40,806 bases of DNA. Source: Chthonomonadaceae bacterium (GTDB lineage: Bacteria; Armatimonadota; Chthonomonadetes; Chthonomonadales; Chthonomonadaceae). Each line of letters starts with the position of its first letter. The stretch's first letter is position 1. Made by a program: the position numbers and the translations under genes. This document shows positions 28,401 to 34,886 of this stretch, in pieces. The notes below the pieces were generated by a model that was not told the DNA's origin, did not search any database, and saw nothing but the letters and a program-made list of their open reading frames with translations. The stretch spans positions 1 to 40,806 of the forward strand of contig JANWZQ010000052.1 of assembly GCA_025054835.1 (NCBI GenBank), written 5' to 3'.

Positions 28401-28807
28401 CTATTCTGGGGATCATCGTGTTGACCGGCATGGACATCACGACGGCTGTGCTGCTGATCGACATGATCATGCGCTACCGGGATCAGGGCCTGCCCCGCGA
28501 TGAGGCGATCGCGCAGGCCTGCCCACAACGGCTGCGACCGATCCTGATGACCGCCGGGATCACGCTGGTGGTTCTGCTGCCGATCGCGCTGGCCCCCCGG
28601 ACCGGTCTGGATGCCTATCAGCCGCTGGCGACCACGGTGATCGGCGGCCTGCTGGCGGGCACAACGCTGAGCCTGTTCGACATTCCGATCATGCACACGT
28701 ACATGGATGATCTGATGCGATGGTTCTATCGCACAGTGCTCCGGAGGGAGTGGCAGTGGCCATCGACTCGCGGGAGTGTGGCAGCGCAGAGCGCAGAGGG
28801 AGACTGA
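25436..28807 (+). CDS. RND-superfamily efflux permease
   Basis: The start is the ATG overlapping the adaptor stop (ATGA). The 1123-residue length and layout are those of RND pumps: a first membrane helix (VIAFYVAAVVLAWLAMARL), a porter domain (MMPGLSAQEMELYVSNPIEQQM, then GVYSVVPFGG), membrane helices 2-6 from about residue 380, a second periplasmic half, and helices 8-12. In TM4, Asp445-Asp446 of RLVDDSIIDIHAVE match the proton-relay pair of HAE-type pumps. In TM10 the HAE-type KNAILLVD is TTAVLLID here, preceded by Asp1000, so the relay Lys is missing. It is therefore neither a clear AcrB-type nor a clear CusA-type pump. Metal-binding neighbours suggest metal export. Its stop codon directly abuts that of convergent uvrC. 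Confidence 0.92.
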   Translation: MSTYSSMPPQPGPETEKPRAYHALHLIHRWSIEHPHAVIAFYVAAVVLAWLAMARLIPRRFAPYVESPMIGIVTMMPGLSAQEMELYVSNPIEQQMVHIKGLRYIRSTSQNGFSIVTLEFPYGTDMQRALVDVQALMNVTQSNLPMTGANLKPSWVVPIDPLNLPVLTLSLRGDATQGWDLARVRELADNTVVNRIKSVPGVYSVVPFGGYRRQMQVLVDREKLAAHNLSILQVRDAIDRYNVARPAGTLTHGPREEIVRMDMRALRAEDVHNIPVVSVSTEAGRAPRVIYVRDVADVVDAHWERRSAYHYLKHEPGRAAEVIPSISISVLQNPGASSAATVPAVMQVVRQLEAEYPGIQFEIAYDNAHFVNVLFRNVWQELAIAVGLTALAVLLFLGEWRGTLIVMVTVPTSLALAVLLMVPFGMSFNSGTLIGLLLCIGRLVDDSIIDIHAVERHLRMGKDPKTATIDGIAEVRVAVIASTLMIVIALAPLLFAGGITQLMFEELVWPLLFGLIASMLVSFTLTALLCAHLLRPENVRAAERRHPVLRWIYACLDPFQRFLDRLEAGYARTVRWMLRNRFTNLTRILATLILGMTFYYFIGSEMMPLADVGQAVGFLEMAPGTSFQETERAVRRLEGILARYPELEKASIEIGAETMFESFTPYYTGYQMPQVNGAVMMLTFSDKDTRRRSIFTLIDAIQREALTTIPGIRRLQIKEMGSDVMATAAAPIHVNIYGPELQMLDRLGQEALRVAQKMPELFQPGVTWTLGLPEHRVRVDPQRAQEMGLSATEIAEQAYYALSGGLTAEFFRLPHLRQNTIQVRYAPDDRATVDDLENLYVTAPDGRQIPLSSVARVERDLAPTAIEHDGLKRVIGITGYYRIGSLPSMDVVMNLTANLYGGNEELGIQPLNFPPGYGMEIRGDMKEMMGSFARMLNGLWLALMLMYLVLVVQFRGFLQPFQMIASLPLELAGVFIALWIAGQSFSTVSILGIIVLTGMDITTAVLLIDMIMRYRDQGLPRDEAIAQACPQRLRPILMTAGITLVVLLPIALAPRTGLDAYQPLATTVIGGLLAGTTLSLFDIPIMHTYMDDLMRWFYRTVLRREWQWPSTRGSVAAQSAEGD

Positions 28808-30673
28808 TCAGGGACTGCTGGAGATCTCTCCAGCGGCGTGCAGATAATCGTACACGGTCTCGGCGAGCCGGCGGTTCATCCCGGGAACCGCGGCCAGTTC
28901 TTCCACGGTCGCTTCGCGCATGCGAGCCAGGCCACCGAAGTGGATCTGCAGCTGTTTGCGCCGCTTCGGTCCAATGCCGGGGATCTCTTCCAGCAGAGAG
29001 TGCGTGGCCCTGCGAGCCCGGACCCGGGCCTGATAGGCGTTGGAGAAGCGGTGCGCCTCGTCACGGATCCGCTGGAGCAGGAAGAGCGCCTGCGAATTGC
29101 GCGGCAGGATGATGGGTTCAGGCGCTTCGGGGCGGAAGAGGTACTCGAACTGCTTGGCCAGTCCTGCTACTGGCACCGGCATGCCGACCTGTAGCATGGC
29201 GGTGACGGCAGCGGATACCTGTCCCCTGCCTCCGTCTACGATCAGGAGATCGGGCAGGCGATGGAATTTCGGGTTGCCCGCCCGGGCCTCCTGCAGGCGT
29301 CGTGTGATGACCTCCTGCATGGCGGCATAGTCGTCGGGCTTGCCCTCGTTACATCGGATGCGAAATTTGCGGTACTCCTTCTTGTTCATCTGCCCGTTCT
29401 CGCAGACGACCATGGAGGCTACCTGGTTCTGGCCCTGCGTGTTGGAGATATCGAAGCACTCGATGCGCCGGGGGGGTGCCTCCAGCCCGAGGGCCTCTGC
29501 CAGTTCCTGCAGGGCACGTTCCGTGCTGCTCAACTGCGCTCGCATCTGCGCTTTGATCTGCTCCAGTGCGTGGCGTGCATTTTCCATGGCCATCTCGATC
29601 AGGTCTTTTCGCTCACCACGCCGGGGGACCCGGATCTCGACCTTCCGCCCTTTTCTCTGCCGCAACCACGCCTGTACCACCTCGATTTCGTCCATCTCAT
29701 GTGGCAGCAGGATCTCCTGCGGAATGTAGCTGGCCGACTGGTAGTACTGCTTGACGAACTCCCGGATGATCTCCGCTTCCGTCTGCTCGTCCGTGCCCTC
29801 CACCAGGTAGTGGTTCTGCCCGATGAGTTTGCCCCCGCGAATGTAGAACATCTGCACGCAGGCGCCGTTGAGACCGGTGTCGTCCGGAACCATGGCGATC
29901 ACGTCCTGATCGATGATCTGCGTACTGATCACCCGTTGCCGTTGCAACACTTCTTCCACAGAACGGAGCCGGTCGCGGATGCGGGCCGCACGTTCAAACT
30001 CCAGCTGCTCCGCTGCCTCTTCCATCTGCTGGCGCATCTTCCGGATCAGTTCCTCCTGTCGGCCCTCCAGAAAGTCGATAACATCGCGCACGGCGGCGCG
30101 GTACTCCTCCCGATTTGCCAGACCGGCACAGGGCGCCAGACACTGTCCCATGTGATAGTACAGGCAGGGCTTCTGCACCGGACGCCCATCAAAGCTTTTG
30201 CCACAGGCGATCAAGGGGAAGACCCGATTCACGACCTCCATGGTCTGGTACACGGCGCGGGAACTGGTGTATGGACCGAAGTAGCGGTTCCGATCATCGC
30301 GTACCCGCCGGACCAGCATCAGGCGCGGGAACGGCTCGGAGGTCGTGAGACAGAGGTAGGGATAGTGCTTATCGTCGCGCAGACGCACGTTGAAATGCGG
30401 CTGATATTTCTTGATGAGGGAGCACTCCAGCACCAGCGCTTCCAGCTCGCTCTCGCAGACAACGTACTCCAGATCGGCGATCTGCGCTACCAGACGGCGC
30501 ACCTTGGGGCTGAGGTTGGCGCTCTTCTGAAAGTAGGAGCGCACACGCTGGCGCAGGTTGACCGCCTTGCCAACGTAGATCACGGTGCCGCTGGCATCCT
30601 TGTGCAGATAGACGCCCGGCTTTCCGGGCAACGTCGCCAGTTTCTCCTGTACGGTTGGCGGGATCATCGGCAT
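28808..30673 (-). CDS. uvrC: Excinuclease ABC subunit UvrC
   Basis: UvrC makes the two incisions around DNA lesions in nucleotide excision repair. The start giving MPMIPPTVQEKLATLPGKPG suits the family N-terminus; no strong ribosome site is seen, and a GTG 51 bp upstream is possible. The product of about 621 residues has the GIY-YIG nuclease domain (GVYLHKDASGTVIYVGKAVN, RSYF), a Cys-containing loop (ACGKSFDGRPVQKPCLYYH), and the UVR motif near 200-235 (MEEAAEQLEFERAARIRDRL). The C-terminal RNase H-like endonuclease domain (IECFDISNTQG, SMVVCENG, DLLIVDGGRGQ) is followed by tandem helix-hairpin-helix motifs (LEEIPGIGPKRRKQL, AAVPGMNRRLAETV). All domains are present. It is monocistronic, convergent with the RND pump and divergent from mlaE. 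Confidence 0.96.
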   Translation of the reverse strand: MPMIPPTVQEKLATLPGKPGVYLHKDASGTVIYVGKAVNLRQRVRSYFQKSANLSPKVRRLVAQIADLEYVVCESELEALVLECSLIKKYQPHFNVRLRDDKHYPYLCLTTSEPFPRLMLVRRVRDDRNRYFGPYTSSRAVYQTMEVVNRVFPLIACGKSFDGRPVQKPCLYYHMGQCLAPCAGLANREEYRAAVRDVIDFLEGRQEELIRKMRQQMEEAAEQLEFERAARIRDRLRSVEEVLQRQRVISTQIIDQDVIAMVPDDTGLNGACVQMFYIRGGKLIGQNHYLVEGTDEQTEAEIIREFVKQYYQSASYIPQEILLPHEMDEIEVVQAWLRQRKGRKVEIRVPRRGERKDLIEMAMENARHALEQIKAQMRAQLSSTERALQELAEALGLEAPPRRIECFDISNTQGQNQVASMVVCENGQMNKKEYRKFRIRCNEGKPDDYAAMQEVITRRLQEARAGNPKFHRLPDLLIVDGGRGQVSAAVTAMLQVGMPVPVAGLAKQFEYLFRPEAPEPIILPRNSQALFLLQRIRDEAHRFSNAYQARVRARRATHSLLEEIPGIGPKRRKQLQIHFGGLARMREATVEELAAVPGMNRRLAETVYDYLHAAGEISSSP

Positions 30674-30850
30674 GTCAGGTTCTGCGTTCTGTGCCGGTCT
30701 CAGGAGGACAGCAGGGACCCACACATAGTTACGCAGGATGTTGCACTCAGATTTTACGACGCTCGGGACGCTGCTTCCTGTGTGTTGCTACCTGTGCCAT
30801 ACCGTACCGGGATCCCGCATATGCCCGGGGCCGCGACATCCGTGCGCTTC

Positions 30851-30879
30851 TTGACGGCCCGGGTTCCGGCGAGTATACT
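30851..30879 (+). promoter_or_regulatory. Near-consensus sigma70-type promoter of the mla operon
   Basis: TTGACG (30851-30856) and TATACT (30874-30879) are separated by exactly 17 nt. The mlaE ATG begins 7 nt after the -10 box, where transcription should start, so the mRNA would have little or no leader. No ribosome-binding sequence precedes the ATG, which agrees with a leaderless transcript. Confidence 0.7.
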
Positions 30880-30886
30880 GCCACAT

Positions 30887-31711
30887 ATGGCTGACGAGGC
30901 ACTGCAACGAACGCCCGATGCGCCGTCTCCGCCACCCCCACCGCGAGCCAGAGCAGGCCTGCCATCGATCACACAGGCCCTGGAAATGACCGGAGAGGCC
31001 GTGCTCCTGACCGTGGGCGCGGCGCGCACGTTCCTGCGTCAGGGAGTGCACCCGGGGGATCTGGTGCGGCAGATGGCAACCATTGGCGTGGACTCTGTAT
31101 GGATTGTGACGATCATCGCCGCAGCCTCCGGAGCGGTCTTCGCGCTCTACACAGCCAGACTTGCGACCAGCATCGGGGCCACTATGTTCGTGGGCGGTAC
31201 TCTGGGTTATGCCTACCTGAACGAGCTGGGCCCGGTGCTTGGAGGTGTGGCTTTTGCGGCGCGCTCCGGTGCGGCTATTGCCGCAGAGATCGGCACCATG
31301 GTTGTCACGGAGCAGGTCGATGCCCTGCGGGCCATGGCGGTTTCGCCGATCCGCTATCTGGTGCTGCCCCGCGTGCTGGCCGCCATCCTCATGCTGCCCG
31401 CTCTGACCCTTTTCGGGGATTTCGTGGGGTTGTTCAGCGGGTACGTGTCTGCGGTTCTGAACGGGGTACGTGGCGCGGACTTTCTGGAGTCGCTGTTCAC
31501 CTACACCCGGCCGGATGATTTGATCAACGGCCTTATCAAGGCGGTGGTGTTCGGGTATCTGGTCGGGATCACGGCCTGTCAGCAGGGCCTGCGCACGCGT
31601 GGGGGCGCTACCGGTGTGGGACACGCAACCACACGCTCGGTGGTGCTGTGTGTGATGCTGATCTCGGTGGCCGACCTGGTGATCGCGGTGTTGCTGCAGG
31701 GGCGGCGTTAG
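30887..31711 (+). CDS. mlaE: MlaE-family ABC transporter permease
   Basis: The 274-residue protein is the inner-membrane permease of the MCE-type phospholipid transporter. After a Pro-rich cytoplasmic N-terminus (SPPPPPRARAGLP) comes the family core: VDSVWIVTIIAAASGAVFAL, LGPVLGGVAFAARSGAAIAA, EIGTMVVTEQVDALRAMAVS, PIRYLVLPRVLAAILMLPAL, and C-terminal helices ending VADLVIAVLLQGRR. The ELGPVLGG and E-I-G-T-M elements are highly conserved in MlaE/YrbE permeases. The ATG lies immediately after a strong -10 box with no Shine-Dalgarno sequence. The mlaF gene follows after 3 bp, so translation is probably coupled. The gene order E-F-D is that of Mla loci. Confidence 0.93.
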   Translation: MADEALQRTPDAPSPPPPPRARAGLPSITQALEMTGEAVLLTVGAARTFLRQGVHPGDLVRQMATIGVDSVWIVTIIAAASGAVFALYTARLATSIGATMFVGGTLGYAYLNELGPVLGGVAFAARSGAAIAAEIGTMVVTEQVDALRAMAVSPIRYLVLPRVLAAILMLPALTLFGDFVGLFSGYVSAVLNGVRGADFLESLFTYTRPDDLINGLIKAVVFGYLVGITACQQGLRTRGGATGVGHATTRSVVLCVMLISVADLVIAVLLQGRR

Positions 31712-31714
31712 GAC

Positions 31715-32500
31715 ATGAGCGTTCCCCAGATCCAGATCCATGACCTGGTATATGAGGTCGCGGGCAAGCGTATTCTGAACGCTATCAATCTCGAGATCGC
31801 CCGGGGCGAGATCGTCTCCATCATGGGGCAATCCGGCAGCGGCAAGACCACGTTGCTGAAGCTGATGTGCGGTCTGCTTCGCCCGACTGCCGGGCAGATC
31901 CTGGTGGAGGGAGAAGACATCACCCGGATGTCCGAGATGCAACTGGACCGGGTGCGCCTGAAAATGGGGCTGGTGTTTCAGTACGCGGCTCTGTTCGACT
32001 CACTGAATGTCTACGACAACATCGTGTTCGGGGTTGTGCGCAATCGGCGCGGGGTAACACGCCGGGAGCTGGACACGCTGGTTCGGGAACTGCTGGCGGA
32101 CGTGCACCTGCCCGGGATCGAGCGACTGTTCCCGTCGGAGCTCTCCGGAGGCATGCGCAAGCGCGTTGGTCTGGCGCGCGCGCTGGCCATGCAACCGACC
32201 ACCCTGTTTTACGACGAACCGACGAGCGGCCTGGATCCGGTGACAGCCTATGCCATCGATGCGCTGATCGTCGAAACGCGTCGCCGCTTTGGAGTTACCT
32301 CTGTCGTTGTATCGCACCATATCCCGTCGATCTTCCGGATCTCGGACCGGATCGCCATGCTGGACCGGGGCGAGATCGTTGCGTTCGGCACTCCAGCAGA
32401 ACTGGAGGCCTCACCGCAACCAGCGGTGCAGGCGTTCCTGCACCCGGACAGGAGTCTCCTCGCTGTACCGGGACACGCGCAGGATGGCGCGGCCAAGTAG
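31715..32500 (+). CDS. mlaF: MlaF-family ABC transporter ATP-binding protein
   Basis: The 261-residue ATPase has Walker A GQSGSGKTT near residue 38, a Q-loop in LVFQYAALFDSLNVYDNI (the Gln-Tyr-Ala-Ala-Leu-Phe-Asp-Ser string is typical of MlaF/Ttg2A), signature LSGGM with MRKRVGLARAL, Walker B LFYDEPTSGLDP, and the switch His in VSHH. It drives lipid movement by the MlaE permease and MCE protein. It starts 3 bp after mlaE and is followed by mlaD after 14 bp. All catalytic motifs are intact. Whether transport runs toward or away from the outer membrane cannot be read from sequence. Confidence 0.95.
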   Translation: MSVPQIQIHDLVYEVAGKRILNAINLEIARGEIVSIMGQSGSGKTTLLKLMCGLLRPTAGQILVEGEDITRMSEMQLDRVRLKMGLVFQYAALFDSLNVYDNIVFGVVRNRRGVTRRELDTLVRELLADVHLPGIERLFPSELSGGMRKRVGLARALAMQPTTLFYDEPTSGLDPVTAYAIDALIVETRRRFGVTSVVVSHHIPSIFRISDRIAMLDRGEIVAFGTPAELEASPQPAVQAFLHPDRSLLAVPGHAQDGAAK

Positions 32501-32514
32501 AAAGGAACATCCGC

Positions 32515-33969
32515 ATGGATAGCAAGGCAGCCGTAAAAGTGGGCATGTTTGCGCTGCTGGCGCTGGTGCTGGGGATCGGAGGGTACCTCTCTCTGGCACA
32601 TATCAATCCCAACACCTACATCGTGCGGGTGGACTTTGAGAACACCAGCGGTTTGCAGCGACAGAGTGTGGTGCGCATGCAGGGCGTCAACATCGGAGAG
32701 GTCGCCAGTGTCCGTCTGGACACCACGCAACGCCCTCCTCGCCCGGTCGTCCTGCTGGCTATTCGCAAGGAGATCGGCATTCCGGCCGACTCGCGCGCGC
32801 GGATCGTCTCCGGACTGCTGATTTCCAACCCGCAGGTGGAGATCGTGCCGGGCACCAGCCCGCTGCTGATTGCGCAGGACGGGAAGCAGACGATCCCGGG
32901 CGATGCGGTGGAAAGTCCTTTGCGCGCGCTCAGTCCTGAGCTGGCAGAAACCGCAGAAAAGCTGAACGCCACTTTTGACGAGTTGAACAAACGTTTTCTG
33001 GTGGCCTCGGACAAGATCAACCGGGTGCTGGATGAAACCGAACGCCTGCTGAAGACTGCCAACCGTGCGGCCCGCACCGGTGAGGATCTGATCCGGGATC
33101 CAGAACTGCGCTCCTCCCTGAGGAATACGCTGGCCAATTTTGAAGCGGCTTCCGGGCAGGTTGCCGTGACCTCGAAGGATCTGAGCCGGCAGCTGGGGGA
33201 AGTGATCACGCAAGGACAGGAGTCGCTGGAGAAGCTCACCACCAGTCTGAGCAATATTCTGGTCCGTGTGGACACCACGCTGGATGACGCGAACACCGTG
33301 GTCAAGAAGCTGACCGAACAGGTCACCGATCCGCGCCTGCAGAACACGTTGCAGGAGACCGCGGATCTGGCGCGAACCACTCTGGCGCGCTTCAACCAGA
33401 TTGCCTCGGACCTGCATCAGATCACCGGGGACCCCCTGTTGCAGAACAACCTGCGGCAAACGGTGCAGAACCTGCAGGAGGCCACCGAACAGGGGGAGGA
33501 GGCCATCCGCAAGATCAACGATCTGCTGGGGCGCCTGACCGGGGAGCGGGGTCCGGCGCCCGATCTGCGCCTGCCTCCCACGCAGTTTGTTGGCAATATC
33601 TCGGAGCAGTTGAACCCGGCACGACTGCGTGTGGACGCGGAGGCGCGCGTCCGCCTGAGTTCTGCTGACCTGCTGAATCTGGGACTGTATGACTTCGGGG
33701 GCAACACGCGCCTGATCCTGCAGGGAGGCCGCATGATTAACGATCGGTTGCTGGCACGCTACGGTCTGTATGCCTCCAAACTAGGGGTGGGGCTGGAGAC
33801 CGTGGGGCAGCAGAACGTCGGGTTCCGTGCGGACCTCTGGGACGCGAACAGGCCGCAACTTGACTTGCGCGCCCTGTTCAGGGTAAATAACAACGCTTCC
33901 GTATGGGTTGGAGCCGATGGACTGTTTCGCGATCACACCACGCCAGTCATCGGCATCCAGATACGGTAA
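32515..33969 (+). CDS. mlaD: MlaD-like MCE-domain protein with long coiled coil and C-terminal beta-domain
   Basis: AAAGGA lies 8 nt before the ATG. The 484-residue product is far longer than proteobacterial MlaD (about 180). An N-terminal membrane anchor (KVGMFALLALVLGIGGYLSL, residues 8-28) is followed by a single MCE domain (about 34-115; VRVDFENTSGLQRQSVVRMQ, GVNIGEVASVRL, IVSGLLISNPQVEIVPG). Residues 135-342 are helical with heptad-like Leu spacing. Residues 366-484 are beta-rich with alternating polar and hydrophobic residues (LRVDAEARVRLSSADLLNLG, NTRLILQGGRM, LGVGLETVG, VGFRADLW, LDLRALFRV, ASVWVGADGLF). The layout resembles the barrel-ended MlaD reported in the diderm Firmicute Veillonella, thought to bridge inner and outer membranes. 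The barrel reading is inference. Confidence 0.85.
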   Translation: MDSKAAVKVGMFALLALVLGIGGYLSLAHINPNTYIVRVDFENTSGLQRQSVVRMQGVNIGEVASVRLDTTQRPPRPVVLLAIRKEIGIPADSRARIVSGLLISNPQVEIVPGTSPLLIAQDGKQTIPGDAVESPLRALSPELAETAEKLNATFDELNKRFLVASDKINRVLDETERLLKTANRAARTGEDLIRDPELRSSLRNTLANFEAASGQVAVTSKDLSRQLGEVITQGQESLEKLTTSLSNILVRVDTTLDDANTVVKKLTEQVTDPRLQNTLQETADLARTTLARFNQIASDLHQITGDPLLQNNLRQTVQNLQEATEQGEEAIRKINDLLGRLTGERGPAPDLRLPPTQFVGNISEQLNPARLRVDAEARVRLSSADLLNLGLYDFGGNTRLILQGGRMINDRLLARYGLYASKLGVGLETVGQQNVGFRADLWDANRPQLDLRALFRVNNNASVWVGADGLFRDHTTPVIGIQIR

Positions 33970-34061
33970 TCCCTGGTGGATGACCTTCCGCCTCCGGGAG
34001 GGCCTGCGCCATCAACGGTACACAGCGGGCCACGACGGGCGCAGGTCAGGAGAAGTGGATT

Positions 34062-34643
34062 ATGAAGGTGATTTTAACCCGTGACGTCCCGAAAGTCGGC
34101 AAGGACGGCGACGTTGTTACTGTGGCGGATGGCTATGCGCGCAATTATCTGTTTCCGCGGCAGCTGGCCGTGGTCGCCACACGTGCCGCACTCAAGCAAC
34201 ACGAGAATCGCATCGCCCGCGAGCTAGCCCGTAGCGCCGAGCAGCTGGCGACAGCGAAGCAACAGGCAGAAAAGATCCAGGGCCAGCAACTGCAGATCCT
34301 GGCGCGTTCCGCCGCTGGCTCCACACGCCTGTTCGGATCTGTGACCGCGGCAGACGTCGCCGCGGCGCTGCAACGCGTGCTGGAGATCGAAGTCGATAAG
34401 CGCAAGATCAGCCTGATTGATCCGATCAAGCAGGCAGGCGTTTACGAGCTGACCGTCAAGTTGCACCCGGAAGTGGTCGTCTCCTTCTCGGTAGATGTCG
34501 TCACCGAGGAGATCCTGGCGGAGCGAGAGCGCCAGCGTGCCGCGGAAGAAGAGAGGCAGCGTAAGGCGGCTGAAGCCTCCAGTACTGCAGCGGCCGGGGC
34601 GCCCGCAGCGGAAGACGTGGCCGACACGGCCGCAGAAGTCTGA
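34062..34643 (+). CDS. rplI: 50S ribosomal protein L9
   Basis: The protein opens MKVILTRDVPKVGKDGDVVT and continues VADGYARNYLFPRQLAVVAT, the conserved rRNA-binding N-domain of L9. A long connecting helix (ALKQHENRIARELARSAEQLATAK) and the C-domain (GSTRLFGSVTAADVAAAL, VDKRKISLIDPIKQAGVYEL, VKLHPEVVVSFSVDVV) follow. At 193 residues it is about 45 longer than usual, owing to a low-complexity tail rich in Glu, Arg and Ala. AGGAGA lies 9 nt before the ATG. The neighbours differ from the rpsF-ssb-rpsR-rplI block of many bacteria: only the rplI-dnaB pairing is kept. It is followed by a likely terminator. Confidence 0.97.
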   Translation: MKVILTRDVPKVGKDGDVVTVADGYARNYLFPRQLAVVATRAALKQHENRIARELARSAEQLATAKQQAEKIQGQQLQILARSAAGSTRLFGSVTAADVAAALQRVLEIEVDKRKISLIDPIKQAGVYELTVKLHPEVVVSFSVDVVTEEILAERERQRAAEEERQRKAAEASSTAAAGAPAAEDVADTAAEV

Positions 34644-34654
34644 GTCTCCATTGC

Positions 34655-34681
34655 TTCACAGCACACATGCTGTGGATTTTT
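34655..34681 (+). terminator. Intrinsic terminator after rplI
   Basis: CACAGC and GCTGTG (34657-34662 and 34669-34674) form a stem with a 6-nt loop, extended by a T-G and a T-A pair, and are followed by TTTTT at 34677-34681. It lies 13 nt after the rplI stop. This is the only hairpin in the window with a real T-run. Confidence 0.7.
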
Positions 34682-34683
34682 CC

Positions 34684-34720
34684 GTGCCCGAACCGGTGCG
34701 CATGACACCGGTTCGGGCGC
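34684..34720. repeat. Strong 13-15 bp stem-loop between rplI and dnaB
   Basis: GCCCGAACCGGTG (34686-34698) pairs perfectly with CACCGGTTCGGGC (34706-34718) around a 7-nt loop, with one wobble and one more pair outside. It begins 3 nt after the T-run of the rplI terminator and has no T-run of its own. It may reinforce termination or act in the dnaB leader. Confidence 0.55.
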
Positions 34721-34790
34721 ACATCCTCATCGGGCATCCAGAAGCCCCCTTGCTCATTCGGAACTGCCTGTCCAACCACACCTCAGAGCG

Positions 34791-34807
34791 GGTCAGCTCC
34801 GCTGACC
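34791..34807 (+). repeat. Small stem-loop in the dnaB upstream region
   Basis: GGTCAGC-TCC-GCTGACC is a perfect 7-bp stem with a 3-nt loop, 79 nt before the preferred dnaB start. If the dnaB promoter lies upstream it would be in the 5' leader; no -10/-35 pair is clear enough to decide. Confidence 0.4.
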
Positions 34808-34886
34808 ATGGAAGGTGCCCCGGCAGTGAGACTGAGCAACCTTCAACGCTTGGAACATGCGCATCCTGCCTGAGGGAGGATCGAGT

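Noticed and set aside
27035-28696. Long open frame on the minus strand opposite the RND gene (about 550 codons)
   Set aside because: His/Gln/Arg-rich composition without motifs; the mirror image of the third-position GC bias in the pump gene.
29261-30886. Plus-strand frame upstream of mlaE that would extend it to 816 residues
   Set aside because: The extension is antisense to uvrC. MlaE permeases are about 260 residues, and a strong promoter lies just before the ATG at 30887.
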